Under the pieces are notes generated by a model that saw nothing but the letters and a program-made list of their open reading frames with translations, did not search any database and was not told where the DNA came from. From contig OZ241368.1 in assembly GCA_965200525.1 (NCBI GenBank), positions 6,758,001 through 6,822,000 on the forward strand: DNA of 64,000 bases. The letters are read 5' to 3'. Each line of letters opens with the position of its first letter. Positions within the stretch are counted from its first letter, which is position 1. This DNA comes from JANNPJ01 sp965200525. Its GTDB lineage: Bacteria; Actinomycetota; Actinomycetes; Actinomycetales; Kineosporiaceae. The position numbers and the translations under genes were made by a program. Of the stretch, positions 7,314 through 15,941 are shown one piece after another.

Positions 7314-8871
7314 GGTTGAGCGCCGGCTCCAGGAAGCCGTTCAGCTCGGCCGCCAGCAGAGGCCCGACCCGGGCGTTCAGCCGGGTGCCCTCGCCGGTGT
7401 GCTCCTCGAGCAGGACGTCGCCCTCCGTGTGCACCCGGTTGACCAGGTCGCCCCGGCTGAACGGGACCAGCACCTGGACGGTGACGTCGCGCCGGGGCAG
7501 GTCGTCGGCGATCCGGTCCAGCAACTTGTCGATCCCGTCGCCGGTGCGGGCCGAGACGACCAGCGCCCGCGGCTCGCGCAGCAGTAGCCGGGCCAGCACC
7601 TCCGGGTCGGCCGCATCGGCCTTGTTGATCACCACCAGCTCGTTGACCTTGTCCGCGCCGACCTCGGCCAGCACGGACCGGACGGCGACCAGCTGCCCTT
7701 CCGGATCCGGGTGGCTGCCGTCGACCACGTGCAGCACCAGGTCGGAGTCGGAGACCTCCTCCAGGGTCGAGCGGAACGCCTCGACCAGCTGGGTCGGCAG
7801 GGCCCGGACGAACCCGACCGTGTCGGCCAGGGTGAACTCCCGCCCGTCGGGCGTCGCAGCCCGGCGCACGGTCGGGTCGAGGGTCGCGAACAGCGCGTTC
7901 TCGACCAGGACGCCGGCCCCGGTGAGCCGGTTGAGCAGGCTCGACTTGCCGGCGTTGGTGTAGCCGGCGATGGCCACCGACGGCGTGGAGTTGCGCCGCC
8001 TCGAGTCGCGCTTGGTCACCCGGGCCTTCTTCATCTCCTTGATCTCTCGCTGCAGCTTGACCATCCGGTCGCGGATCCGCCGCCGGTCGAGCTCGATCTT
8101 GGTCTCGCCGGGCCCGCGCGAGCCCATCCCGGCCGCCGCGCCACCGACCTGGCCACCGGCCTGCCGGGACATCGAGTCACCCCAGCCGCGCAGCCGCGGC
8201 AGCAGGTACTCCAGCTGGGCCAGCTCGACCTGGGCCTTGCCCTCCTTGGACTTCGCGTGCTGGGCGAAGATGTCGAGGATCAGCGCCGTCCGGTCGATCA
8301 CCTTGACCTTCACGACGTCTTCCAGCGAACGGCGCTGGGACGGCGCGAGCTCGCCGTCGACCACCACCGTGTCGGCCCCGGAGGCCTCCACGATCCCGCG
8401 CAGCTCCTGGGCCTTGCCCGAGCCCAGATACGTGCCCGGGTCGGGCGAGCTGCGCCGCTGAAGGACGCCGTCGAGCACCTCGGAGCCGGCCGTCTCGGCC
8501 AGCGCGGCGAGCTCACGGATCGAGTTCTCGGCGTCGTCCGACGTGCCCGAGGTCCAGATGCCGGCCAGCACCACCCGCTCCAGCCGGAGCTGGCGGTACT
8601 CGACCTCGGTGACGTCCTCGAGCTCGGTCGAGAGCCCGCCGACCCGGCGCAGCGCCTGGCGGTCGGACAGGTCGGTCTGCTCACCGTCCCGATCGTGGTG
8701 ACCGGTGTCGCCGTCGCTGAGCGCGGTGCCGACCCGGGACAGAATCCGGTCGACGGCCGAACTGCGCTGATCGGGTGACGGCGCAGCACTCTCGGCGGCG
8801 TCGGGGGTGAGCTCACCGGCGACGTCGCCGGTGGCGGGGTGCTTGATAGTCAGGGCATCCTCTTTCGTCAT
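7306..8871 (-). CDS. hflX: GTPase HflX
   Basis: HflX is a ribosome-associated GTPase that splits stalled ribosomes under stress. The 521-residue protein has the N-terminal HflX domain (DPGTYLGSGKAQEL, SKEGKAQVELAQLEYLLPRL, the glycine-rich GGAAAGMGSRGPGETKIE) and a TRAFAC GTPase domain with G1 GYTNAGKSS, G3 DTVGF and G4 NKAD. The first 85 residues are a disordered acidic extension. ATG 8871 is chosen over a TTG 24 bases upstream. The position near dapF and miaA matches Rv2725c. Confidence 0.95.
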   Translation of the reverse strand: MTKEDALTIKHPATGDVAGELTPDAAESAAPSPDQRSSAVDRILSRVGTALSDGDTGHHDRDGEQTDLSDRQALRRVGGLSTELEDVTEVEYRQLRLERVVLAGIWTSGTSDDAENSIRELAALAETAGSEVLDGVLQRRSSPDPGTYLGSGKAQELRGIVEASGADTVVVDGELAPSQRRSLEDVVKVKVIDRTALILDIFAQHAKSKEGKAQVELAQLEYLLPRLRGWGDSMSRQAGGQVGGAAAGMGSRGPGETKIELDRRRIRDRMVKLQREIKEMKKARVTKRDSRRRNSTPSVAIAGYTNAGKSSLLNRLTGAGVLVENALFATLDPTVRRAATPDGREFTLADTVGFVRALPTQLVEAFRSTLEEVSDSDLVLHVVDGSHPDPEGQLVAVRSVLAEVGADKVNELVVINKADAADPEVLARLLLREPRALVVSARTGDGIDKLLDRIADDLPRRDVTVQVLVPFSRGDLVNRVHTEGDVLLEEHTGEGTRLNARVGPLLAAELNGFLEPALNLS

Positions 8872-8965
8872 GGTGTGCTCAGACTCCCATCTCAACGATC
8901 GGCGGTCGAGCGAGATTCCTGCGGGCCGGTGCCGAGCCCGGCCGGTGGCTTAGGCTTGGCCGGTC

Positions 8966-9601
8966 ATGACGAGCGCACCGCAGGAACCTCAGCCGCACTA
9001 CTTCCACACCCCCGAGCGGCCCGACCCGCAGAGCCGCCGGGAGTTGCACCTGACCCTGGGCGGCCACGAGGTCACGCTGATCTCGTCGGGCGGGGTGTTC
9101 AGCTCGGAACGCCTCGACCTGGGCACCCGGGTGCTGCTGCGCGAGGTGCCGGCCCCGCCCCCGACCGGAGACCTGCTCGATCTGGGTTGCGGCTGGGGTC
9201 CGCTGGCCGTCACCCAGGCCCTGCTGTCGCCCGAGGCCACCGTCTGGGCGGTCGACGTCAACGATCTGGCGCTGGAGCTGACCGGCGAGAACGCGGGCCG
9301 AGCGGGGACGGCGAACGTCCGCCCGGTCCGGCCGGACGACGTCCCGGCGCAGCTGCGGTTCGCCGCGATCTGGTCGAACCCGCCGATCCGGATCGGCAAG
9401 GAACAGCTGCACGAGCTGATGCTGCGCTGGCTGCCCCGGCTGGTTCCGGGCGGCGACGCGCACCTGGTGGTGCAGCGCAACCTCGGCTCGGACTCGCTGC
9501 AGCGCTGGCTGCAGGACACGCTGCCGGCGGGCTGGAGCGTCGAGCGGGCCGGTAGCGCCAAGGGCTACCGGGTGCTCAAGGTGCACTCGCCCGACGCCTG
9601 A
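8966..9601 (+). CDS. Class I methyltransferase, RsmC-like (16S rRNA guanine-N2 type)
   Basis: The 211-residue protein has the small-methyltransferase (MTS) fold. SAM motif I is LLDLGCGWGPLAV, with AVDVNDLAL as motif II. The catalytic motif is NPPIRIGK, the N-P-P-[FYIL] signature of amino-group methyltransferases acting on guanine or adenine. FSSERLDLGTRVLL and HLVVQRNLGS resemble the C-terminal half of RsmC, which methylates G1207 of 16S rRNA. Mono-domain versions are common in actinobacteria. It is divergent from hflX. Target assignment is by family only. Confidence 0.8.
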   Translation: MTSAPQEPQPHYFHTPERPDPQSRRELHLTLGGHEVTLISSGGVFSSERLDLGTRVLLREVPAPPPTGDLLDLGCGWGPLAVTQALLSPEATVWAVDVNDLALELTGENAGRAGTANVRPVRPDDVPAQLRFAAIWSNPPIRIGKEQLHELMLRWLPRLVPGGDAHLVVQRNLGSDSLQRWLQDTLPAGWSVERAGSAKGYRVLKVHSPDA

Positions 9602-9625
9602 ACCCCGGTCTGCTGCGGGCCGGCC

Positions 9626-9650
9626 CGGTCACCGGTTCGGCCGGTGACCG
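9626..9650. terminator. Bidirectional terminator between convergent genes
   Basis: A perfect 10-base stem CGGTCACCGG/CCGGTGACCG (9626-9635, 9641-9650) with a 5-base loop lies between the methyltransferase stop (9601) and the dapF stop (9657). It can serve both strands. Confidence 0.75.
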
Positions 9651-9656
9651 AGCCGG

Positions 9657-10562
9657 TCAGAGGTCGAGCAACTCGCCCCGGGCGACGATGACGGCCGGGC
9701 CGGCGAGCTCGCCGACCAGGCCTTCGGTGGCACTGCCCTCGATCGTGACCTGCAGCGTCCCGCCCGGGACGTCGACCCGCCAGACGTCCGGGGCACCGGC
9801 GCCGCCCCAGGCCCGGGCGGCCAGGGCCGCCGCGACCGCTCCGGTCCCGCAGGACCGGGTCTCGCCCACGCCCCGCTCGTGCACCCGCATCACCAGGTGG
9901 CCGAGCTCCTGGCCGAGGTGCTGGTCGTGGATCGGCACCACCAGTTCGACGTTGGTGCCGTTGACCGGGGTCGGCTCGACGATCGGGGCCACGCTCAGGT
10001 CGAGCCCGGCCAGGGTCTCGACATCGGGGAGCACGACGACGACGTGCGGATTGCCGAGCGCCACCGACAGCCCCGGCAGCACCGGCATCTCCGGCATCCC
10101 GGGCAGTGTGACCTTGACGTCGCCGCCCACGTCGACCGCGGCCGGGCCGCCGACCACCTGCCAGGGTCCGAGGTCGGCCGAGATCGCGTCACCCTGACGG
10201 CGGACCAGTTTCGGGCCGCCACGGGTCGCGATCAGGCTCTGGCCACCGTCGGGCAGATCGAGCCAGCCCTGGGCGATCAGGTGGCTGACGAAGACGCGGA
10301 CCCCGTTGCCGCACATCTCGGCCGGGGTGCCGTCGGCGTTCCAGTAGTCCATGAACCACTCGGGGGCCGAGTCGTCGCCGTCCAGGCCGACCCCGGCGTA
10401 CCGGCTGCGGACCACCCGGATCACGCCGTCGGCGCCCAGACCGACCCGCCGGTCGCACAACTCACGGATCACCGGTGGGGTCAGGTCGAAACCGCCGTCC
10501 GGGTCGTCGATCAGCACGAAGTCGTTCTCGGTGCCGTGCCCCTTGGCAAACGCGATGCTCAC
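9657..10562 (-). CDS. dapF: Diaminopimelate epimerase
   Basis: DapF converts LL- to meso-diaminopimelate for peptidoglycan and lysine. The 301-residue protein keeps both catalytic cysteines, in EMCGNGVRVF and ETRSCGTGAVA. The N-terminal KGHGTENDFVLIDD is typical of actinobacterial DapF. GTG 10562 is chosen because the family begins at this point; it lies 4 bases after the miaA stop, which implies translational coupling. The order matches Rv2726c-Rv2728c. Confidence 0.96.
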   Translation of the reverse strand: MSIAFAKGHGTENDFVLIDDPDGGFDLTPPVIRELCDRRVGLGADGVIRVVRSRYAGVGLDGDDSAPEWFMDYWNADGTPAEMCGNGVRVFVSHLIAQGWLDLPDGGQSLIATRGGPKLVRRQGDAISADLGPWQVVGGPAAVDVGGDVKVTLPGMPEMPVLPGLSVALGNPHVVVVLPDVETLAGLDLSVAPIVEPTPVNGTNVELVVPIHDQHLGQELGHLVMRVHERGVGETRSCGTGAVAAALAARAWGGAGAPDVWRVDVPGGTLQVTIEGSATEGLVGELAGPAVIVARGELLDL

Positions 10563-10566
10563 GGGG

Positions 10567-11514
10567 TCAGGGTACGGCGTGGATCGCGGCCAGGGCCCGG
10601 CCGACCAGATCGGGGGCGCCGAAGGGCAGCCAGGTGATCCGCTGATCACGGCGGAACCAGGACTCCTGCCGGCGGGCGAACCGGCGGGTCGTGACGATGG
10701 TGTCGGCCCGGGCCGCGACGTCGTCCAGTTCACCCTCGAACATCCGCAGCACCTGGGCGTAACCGAGCGCGCGCGGCGCGGTCCGCCCGTCCAGCAGGCC
10801 CTCGGCGACCAGGGCCAGGGTCTCGTCGATCAGGCCGTCCTTCCACATCCGCTCGACCCGGGCGGCGATCCGCTCGTCCAGGACGTCACGCGGGGCGTCC
10901 AGCCCGATCTGCACCGCCGGGCGGTGGTACTGCGGCTTGGGCAGGGTGGCACTGAACGGCCGCCCGGTCAGCTCGATCACCTCCAGGGCCCGGACCACCC
11001 GGCGAACGTTGCCGGGCAGGATGGCGATCGCCGCCACCGGGTCCAGTTCGGCCAGCCGGGCGTGCATCGGCTCGGCCCCGGTCGACTCGGCCTCCCGTTC
11101 CAGCCGCACCCGCACGGCCGGATCGGTGGGCGGGATCTCCAGCCGGTCCAGCACCGCCCGCACGTACAGGCCCGACCCACCGACCAGGATCGGCACCCGG
11201 CCCCGGGCCACCACCTCGTCCCGGGCCGCTCGGGCGTCCCGCTGGTAGGCGGCCAGGCTGGCCTCCTGGGTCACGTCGAGGACGTCGAGCAGGTGATGCG
11301 GGACGCCGCGACGCATCGCCGGCGGCAGCTTGGCGGTGCCGATGTCCATCCCCCGGTAGAGCTGGAGGGCGTCCGCGTTGATCACCTCACCGTCGAGGGC
11401 CTCGGCCAGGGCCAGAGCGAGGTCGGACTTGCCGGTCGCGGTCGGGCCGACGACCGCGATCAGGCCCAGGCCTTCGGGAACCTCCGGCCCGTCCGCGGCA
11501 GGGGGCGGCGTCAC
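10567..11514 (-). CDS. miaA: tRNA dimethylallyltransferase MiaA
   Basis: MiaA adds an isopentenyl group to A37 of tRNAs reading UNN codons. The 315-residue protein has the P-loop VVGPTATGKSDLA, the conserved NADALQLYRGMDIGTAK, the DMAPP-binding VGGSGLYVRAVLD and the C-terminal RRFARRQESWFRRD. GTG 11514 overlaps the preceding stop as GTGA. MiaB, encoded at 15942-17576, uses the product of this enzyme. Confidence 0.97.
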   Translation of the reverse strand: MTPPPAADGPEVPEGLGLIAVVGPTATGKSDLALALAEALDGEVINADALQLYRGMDIGTAKLPPAMRRGVPHHLLDVLDVTQEASLAAYQRDARAARDEVVARGRVPILVGGSGLYVRAVLDRLEIPPTDPAVRVRLEREAESTGAEPMHARLAELDPVAAIAILPGNVRRVVRALEVIELTGRPFSATLPKPQYHRPAVQIGLDAPRDVLDERIAARVERMWKDGLIDETLALVAEGLLDGRTAPRALGYAQVLRMFEGELDDVAARADTIVTTRRFARRQESWFRRDQRITWLPFGAPDLVGRALAAIHAVP

Positions 11515-12332
11515 TGGAACCGCCAGTCGGCGACCAGGTACTCGACGCCGAACGGCGCGTCGTCGTACCGGACGGTGGCCTCGATCTTCGGCTCGACGGC
11601 TTCGGCCGGCTGGTCCGCGGGGCCCGGTTCCGGGGCCGGGGTGGTCCCGGCGGTGGGAATCGCGGTGCCAGTGGCTGTGGCTGTGGCTGTGGCTGTGGCT
11701 GTGGCGGAGCGGACCGCCCCGGCCAGCACCTGCCACCCGGGCCGGCCGATCACGCCCAGTTCGGCGGCCAGGGCGACGTCGAGGTCGTTCAGCGCGTCCA
11801 GGTCGGCCGCCGCGAACGCCGCGGCCACGGCGGCGTCGAACTCGCCGGCCCGGGCGTCGTTCTGGCCCGGCGCCCGATCTCCCCGGCGGTTGCTGCCGTC
11901 CCCGAGAACCAGCCAGCTCGTCGAGGGGCCGGTCTCGGCCACCAGCCGGCTGCCGATCAGCGCACATTCGTGGGCCGAGGCCGCCGGGGCCAGCTCCTGC
12001 AACACCAGCGCGCCGGTCCAGCCGGCCCGTTCCAGCAGCCACCGCCCGATGGTCAGCGAGAGCGGCAGCCGGGCCGGGGCCTCGTTGTGCTCGCTCGGGG
12101 CCTCGACGACGACGCCGTAACCGGCCAGGGTGCCCCAGTCCTCGACCCGCCGGCGGGTGGTCCGCTGGCCGGCACCGACGCAGACCAGCGTCTGCGGGGA
12201 CCGTTCCAGTAGGCCGGCGACCGCGGCGTCGCAGGCGGCCAGGAGGGGCTCCAGCGCCGGGGCGGCCCCGGTCGCGAGGGCCGGGACCAGGATCGGGGGG
12301 TGAGGGACAACTGCCGCTGCAAGCACGACCAC
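11511..12332 (-). CDS. LigB-like (class III extradiol dioxygenase fold) protein, Rv2728c-like
   Basis: This alanine-rich protein of about 273 residues has AAAVVPHPPILVPAL near its start, the metal-site-like motif of LigB dioxygenase relatives, and a second conserved-looking HECALIGSRL segment. The same position upstream of miaA is occupied by Rv2728c in M. tuberculosis; function is unknown. The start is uncertain: GTG 12332 (or 12326) has no good ribosome site. Near the C-terminus, hexanucleotide repeats encode an alternating Ala-Thr run followed by a proline/alanine spacer. The 4-base overlap with miaA indicates one operon. Confidence 0.65.
   Translation of the reverse strand: MVVLAAAVVPHPPILVPALATGAAPALEPLLAACDAAVAGLLERSPQTLVCVGAGQRTTRRRVEDWGTLAGYGVVVEAPSEHNEAPARLPLSLTIGRWLLERAGWTGALVLQELAPAASAHECALIGSRLVAETGPSTSWLVLGDGSNRRGDRAPGQNDARAGEFDAAVAAAFAAADLDALNDLDVALAAELGVIGRPGWQVLAGAVRSATATATATATATGTAIPTAGTTPAPEPGPADQPAEAVEPKIEATVRYDDAPFGVEYLVADWRFQ
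11671..11706. repeat. Hexanucleotide repeat (GTGGCT)5 plus one variant unit
   Basis: Five exact GTGGCT units (11671-11700) and a final GTGGCG lie inside the Rv2728c-like gene. On the coding strand they give alternating Ala-Thr. Copy changes would keep the frame, so length polymorphism rather than on/off switching is expected. Confidence 0.9.
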
Positions 12333-12438
12333 CGAGCGTAACTCGTCACTGACCCGCGCCGGTGCCGACCCGCGCCATCGCCGACCCGCGTCATCGCCGA
12401 CGGACGTCCTCACCGACGCCCTTCATGGCCGACCGCCG

Positions 12439-15400
12439 TCAGTCGATCAGGCCGCGGCGGCCGATGATCGCCACCGCCTCGGCCCGGCCGGAGGCCCCGA
12501 GCTTGGCCAGCACGTTGGAGACGTGCACGCTGGCGGTCTTCTCGCTGATGAACAGCTGTTCCCCGATCGCCCGGTTGGTCAGGCCCTGGGCCACCAGGGC
12601 CATCACGTCGCGCTCGCGGGGGGTCAGTAGATCGGACCCGACCGGCCGGGCGACCTCGAACCGGGCCCGCCGGCCGAGTTCGTCGAGGGCGGCCACCAGC
12701 GGCTGGGCGCCGAGCTGGACGGCCGCCTCATGGGCCGCCGCCGCCTCGGCCCGGGCCTCGTCCCGCCGGCCGGCCCGGACCAGCAGCTGCGCTCGCCGCC
12801 AACGGGCCCGGGCCACCTCGATCAGGCAAACCCCGTCGAACGCCGTGGCCACCTCGGCCCAGGCCGACTCGCCGTCGTCCCCGGTCAGCCGGACGGCCTC
12901 GACCTCGAGCCGGGCCAGCCAGGCCCGCCCTTCCGGACCCATCACCCCACGCCGCGGCCGCCCGCGACGGCCACGTTCGCGGCCGTCCTCGACGAACCGG
13001 GCCGCGGCGTCGATCAGGCGGCGTTCCTCGTCGTGATCGCCGCGCTCGCGGGCGTGGGCGGTCGCATCGGCGTAGGCGGCCACCGCCGTCACCCCGATCG
13101 CGATCCCGGCCAGCGGGTAGGGCTCGGAAGTGACGTCGAGGAAGCTCAGGGCCAGGTCGGCGGCGCGGGCCGACTCGGCCCAGCGGCCCAGCCAGAGCAG
13201 GGCCTCGGCCCGGGCCGTGTTCAGCACCTGCCGGTGCCAGGAGTTGTCGCCGATCACCAGCCACTGGTCGGCGGTCAGCACCTGCTCGGGGTCGCGGGCG
13301 GCCAGCACCGGCAACTCGAAGATCCGCAGCCGCCGGACCAGGGTGGCGGTGAGCCGGTCGCTCTCGGAACCCTCGCCCGGATCGACCACGGCCAGGGCGG
13401 CGTCGGCGTCACCGAGTTGCCAGTACGTGGTGATCAGCAGCGACCGGCTCTGCGCCCCGTAGAGGCTGCTGGCCAGCCCGGTCGCGTCGGCCAGCCGGGC
13501 CGCCTCGGACAGCGACACCGCCCCGCCGGCCAGGTCGCCGGAGTCGAGCCGGTCGATGGCGATGTTGTAGAGCACCCGGATCATCGCGGCCTGGTCGCCG
13601 GCGCGCTCGGCCGCGGCCCGGGCCACGTCCCACTGCTCGGCCTCGGTGGGGCTGCCGACCATGCCCAGGGCCACAGCCCGGGTGGTGAGCAGCTCGGCCG
13701 CCGATCCGAGCAGACCCAGCGTCTCGGCCTCGGCCAGGGCCGCCGGGATTACGGCCAGGGCGGCCTCGGCCTCGCTGAACGACAGGTCGACCCGGGCCTC
13801 AAGCAACCGGGCCAGCACCCGGGCCGCGGACGGCGGCTCCTGGCCGAGGTCGGAGATCACCTGACGGGCCAGGTCGCGGGCCTCGGTCGGGCGCTCGACG
13901 GCGTACAGGTGCAGCGCCACCGCCGCCCGGGCCTGGGCCACCTCGGCCGGGCCGAACTGGGCGGTGCGGCAGAGGGCCTCGTCGAGGGCCGCCTCGGCCA
14001 GGTGCAGGGCCCGCTCGTGCAGGCCGGCGTCGGCGGCGGCATTGGACGCGACCACCCCGATCTCGACCTGGTTGCGGCCTTCGGGACGGCGGTCGGCGGC
14101 CACCGCGTCCCACAGCTGCAGGGCCTGCTCGTAGTGGGCCATGGCCTCGGTCGGGGCACTGGCCCGGGCCGCCTCCGAGGCCGCCCGCAGCGAGGCGGTC
14201 AGGGCCAACGGCAGGTCGTGAGCGGCCAGGCTGTGCCGGGCCAGCTCGGCGGCCAGCCGGTTGCCGCGGCGGTCGTCGCTCTGGGTCAGTTCGGCCAGCC
14301 GGTGGGCCACGCTGGCGTGCCGCCGGACCCGTTCGCCGGGCAGCAGGTCGGTGTAGACGGCCTCCTGCAGCAGCGCGTGCCGGAAGGCGTACCGGTCCGG
14401 GCCGTCCGGCACCAGCAGTTGATGGGCCAGGGCCTCGCGCACGGCGTGCTCGATCTCCATCCCCGGGTCGCCGTCGGTGGGGGCCCGGCCGTCGGCGTCC
14501 TCGACCCCGGGGCCGGCGGCCAGGTCGCGGACGGCCCCGCGAAGCAACCAGTCGTCGATCCGGGCCGAGCCGAGCACCGAGGCCATCCGGACCAGCCGCT
14601 GACCGGCCGGAGTGAGCTGTTCCAACCGGTCGAGCAGGACATCGGCCAGCGCGGCCGGCAGTTGGTCGCCGAGCCCGGCGGCCAGCAGCTCCTCGGCGTA
14701 ATAGGCGTTGCCGGCCGAGCGGGAGGTGATCTGCTGCAGTTGCTCGTCGGGCAACCGGGCACCGTGCAGACCGGTGAGGAAGTCGGCCAGTTCGCTGTCG
14801 ACGAACGGCAGCAGCTCCATCCGCTCCACCTGCGGCAGCCGGACGAGCTCACCGATCAGGGGGCGCAGCGGGTGCCGGCGATGCAGGTCGTCGCCCCGGT
14901 AGCTGGCCACCACCAGCAGCCGGTCGGTGCCCAGCCGGGCCAGCAGGAACCGGATCAGGTCGCGGGTGGAGGCGTCGGCCCAGTGCAGATCTTCGATGAC
15001 CAGCAGGAGTGGAGCGACCTCGTCACCGAGCCGGCCCAGCACGTGGGCCACGGCCTCGAAGAGGGCCAGCCGGTCGAGGCCCGCATCGCCCGGGGCCCGC
15101 TCCGCCGGCGGACGGCCTGATCGCCCGGCGATCCGGGCCAGGCCAGGGCGTTCCTGAGCGACCTGGCGGACCACCGCGGCCGCCCGGGCCGCCGGGCCGT
15201 TCGATTCGGCGCCCGCCTCGGCACTCCCGGCTGATTCCCCCGCCCGAACCAGCTGGGACAGCGCCTCGGCGAACGGCAGATAGGGCAGGGCCCCCGTGCC
15301 CAGGTCGACGCACCGCCCGAGCAGGACCAGCAGCCCGTCGTCGTCGGCCCGCCGCGCGGCCTCGGCCAGCAGACTGGTCTTGCCGACGCCGGCATCGCCG

Positions 15401-15522
15401 GAGACCAGCACCGCCGCCGCCGTGCCGGCGACGGCGGCAGCACTCAGCTGCCGCAGACGTTCGAGCTCTGCGGCTCGACCGACGAACGGTGAACGAGGGC
15501 GGACGGCAACCACGTCGTCCAT
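12439..15522 (-). CDS. LuxR-family large ATPase transcriptional regulator (LAL type)
   Basis: This protein of about 1027 residues has an N-terminal AAA+/STAND ATPase (SPFVGRAAELERL; Walker A VSGDAGVGKTSLL; Walker B LLLVIEDLHWAD), a long TPR-like helical middle, and a C-terminal LuxR HTH (LLTPRERDVMALVAQGLTNRAIGEQLFISEKTASVHV). LAL regulators activate metabolic or secondary-metabolism genes in response to ligands. A longer start at ATG 15609 has a GGAG site, but codon third positions between 15522 and 15609 are strongly GC-biased in the overlapping small gene's frame and not in this one. ATG 15522 (MDDVVAVRPRSPFVG) is therefore preferred. Target genes are unknown. Confidence 0.82.
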   Translation of the reverse strand: MDDVVAVRPRSPFVGRAAELERLRQLSAAAVAGTAAAVLVSGDAGVGKTSLLAEAARRADDDGLLVLLGRCVDLGTGALPYLPFAEALSQLVRAGESAGSAEAGAESNGPAARAAAVVRQVAQERPGLARIAGRSGRPPAERAPGDAGLDRLALFEAVAHVLGRLGDEVAPLLLVIEDLHWADASTRDLIRFLLARLGTDRLLVVASYRGDDLHRRHPLRPLIGELVRLPQVERMELLPFVDSELADFLTGLHGARLPDEQLQQITSRSAGNAYYAEELLAAGLGDQLPAALADVLLDRLEQLTPAGQRLVRMASVLGSARIDDWLLRGAVRDLAAGPGVEDADGRAPTDGDPGMEIEHAVREALAHQLLVPDGPDRYAFRHALLQEAVYTDLLPGERVRRHASVAHRLAELTQSDDRRGNRLAAELARHSLAAHDLPLALTASLRAASEAARASAPTEAMAHYEQALQLWDAVAADRRPEGRNQVEIGVVASNAAADAGLHERALHLAEAALDEALCRTAQFGPAEVAQARAAVALHLYAVERPTEARDLARQVISDLGQEPPSAARVLARLLEARVDLSFSEAEAALAVIPAALAEAETLGLLGSAAELLTTRAVALGMVGSPTEAEQWDVARAAAERAGDQAAMIRVLYNIAIDRLDSGDLAGGAVSLSEAARLADATGLASSLYGAQSRSLLITTYWQLGDADAALAVVDPGEGSESDRLTATLVRRLRIFELPVLAARDPEQVLTADQWLVIGDNSWHRQVLNTARAEALLWLGRWAESARAADLALSFLDVTSEPYPLAGIAIGVTAVAAYADATAHARERGDHDEERRLIDAAARFVEDGRERGRRGRPRRGVMGPEGRAWLARLEVEAVRLTGDDGESAWAEVATAFDGVCLIEVARARWRRAQLLVRAGRRDEARAEAAAAHEAAVQLGAQPLVAALDELGRRARFEVARPVGSDLLTPRERDVMALVAQGLTNRAIGEQLFISEKTASVHVSNVLAKLGASGRAEAVAIIGRRGLID

Positions 15523-15743
15523 CGTGACACCAACCCCCGACGGTTCTGGTTCCGCCGGGAGTTCCGGTGCCGGTTCTGCTGCTCGCTGCGGCGCGCTTCG
15601 GCCAGCCATCTCTGCTCCCGGTAACGCATTTCGGCCTCGGCGAAGGTCTCGACCCGAATTCCCGGCAGGCCCGCCCCGGGGCCCAGGCCGAACCCGGCGT
15701 CGACACTCGGATCATGGAGATAGGTGCTTGACCGGACGGTCAT
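15444..15743 (-). CDS. Small basic hypothetical protein overlapping the LAL regulator start
   Basis: A 99-residue frame starts at ATG 15743 (second of two ATGs) behind GAGGAG with a 5-base spacer, the best ribosome site in this neighbourhood. Its codons are strongly GC3-biased through about 15520, the expected signature of a translated frame. It contains VETFAEAEMRYREQRWLAEARRSEQQ, which looks helical and charged, then an Asn/Arg-rich tail. The last 79 bases overlap the LAL regulator in another frame. I do not recognise a family. Translation through it could couple to the regulator. Confidence 0.5.
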   Translation of the reverse strand: MTVRSSTYLHDPSVDAGFGLGPGAGLPGIRVETFAEAEMRYREQRWLAEARRSEQQNRHRNSRRNQNRRGLVSRWTTWLPSALVHRSSVEPQSSNVCGS

Positions 15744-15941
15744 CATTACTCCTCAACAGGCATCCCGGCGACGTCCTGACGACGTCCCGATCTGACCTGT
15801 CAAGCATTGCTTCGCGACCCCTGCCGTCGGATCGAGTGATCACGTCGTCGAGCGGTCGCACGACCTCAGATCTGGGCCTCGGACCCCTTAGGGCCGGCCC
15901 GATACCGGAGGCGATCCCTTAGACGACCCTCTGAGGAGCAC

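Noticed and set aside
15523..15609. Longer N-terminus of the LAL regulator (ATG 15609)
   Set aside because: GC3 bias in this stretch supports the overlapping small gene's frame instead. The GGAG site keeps some doubt.
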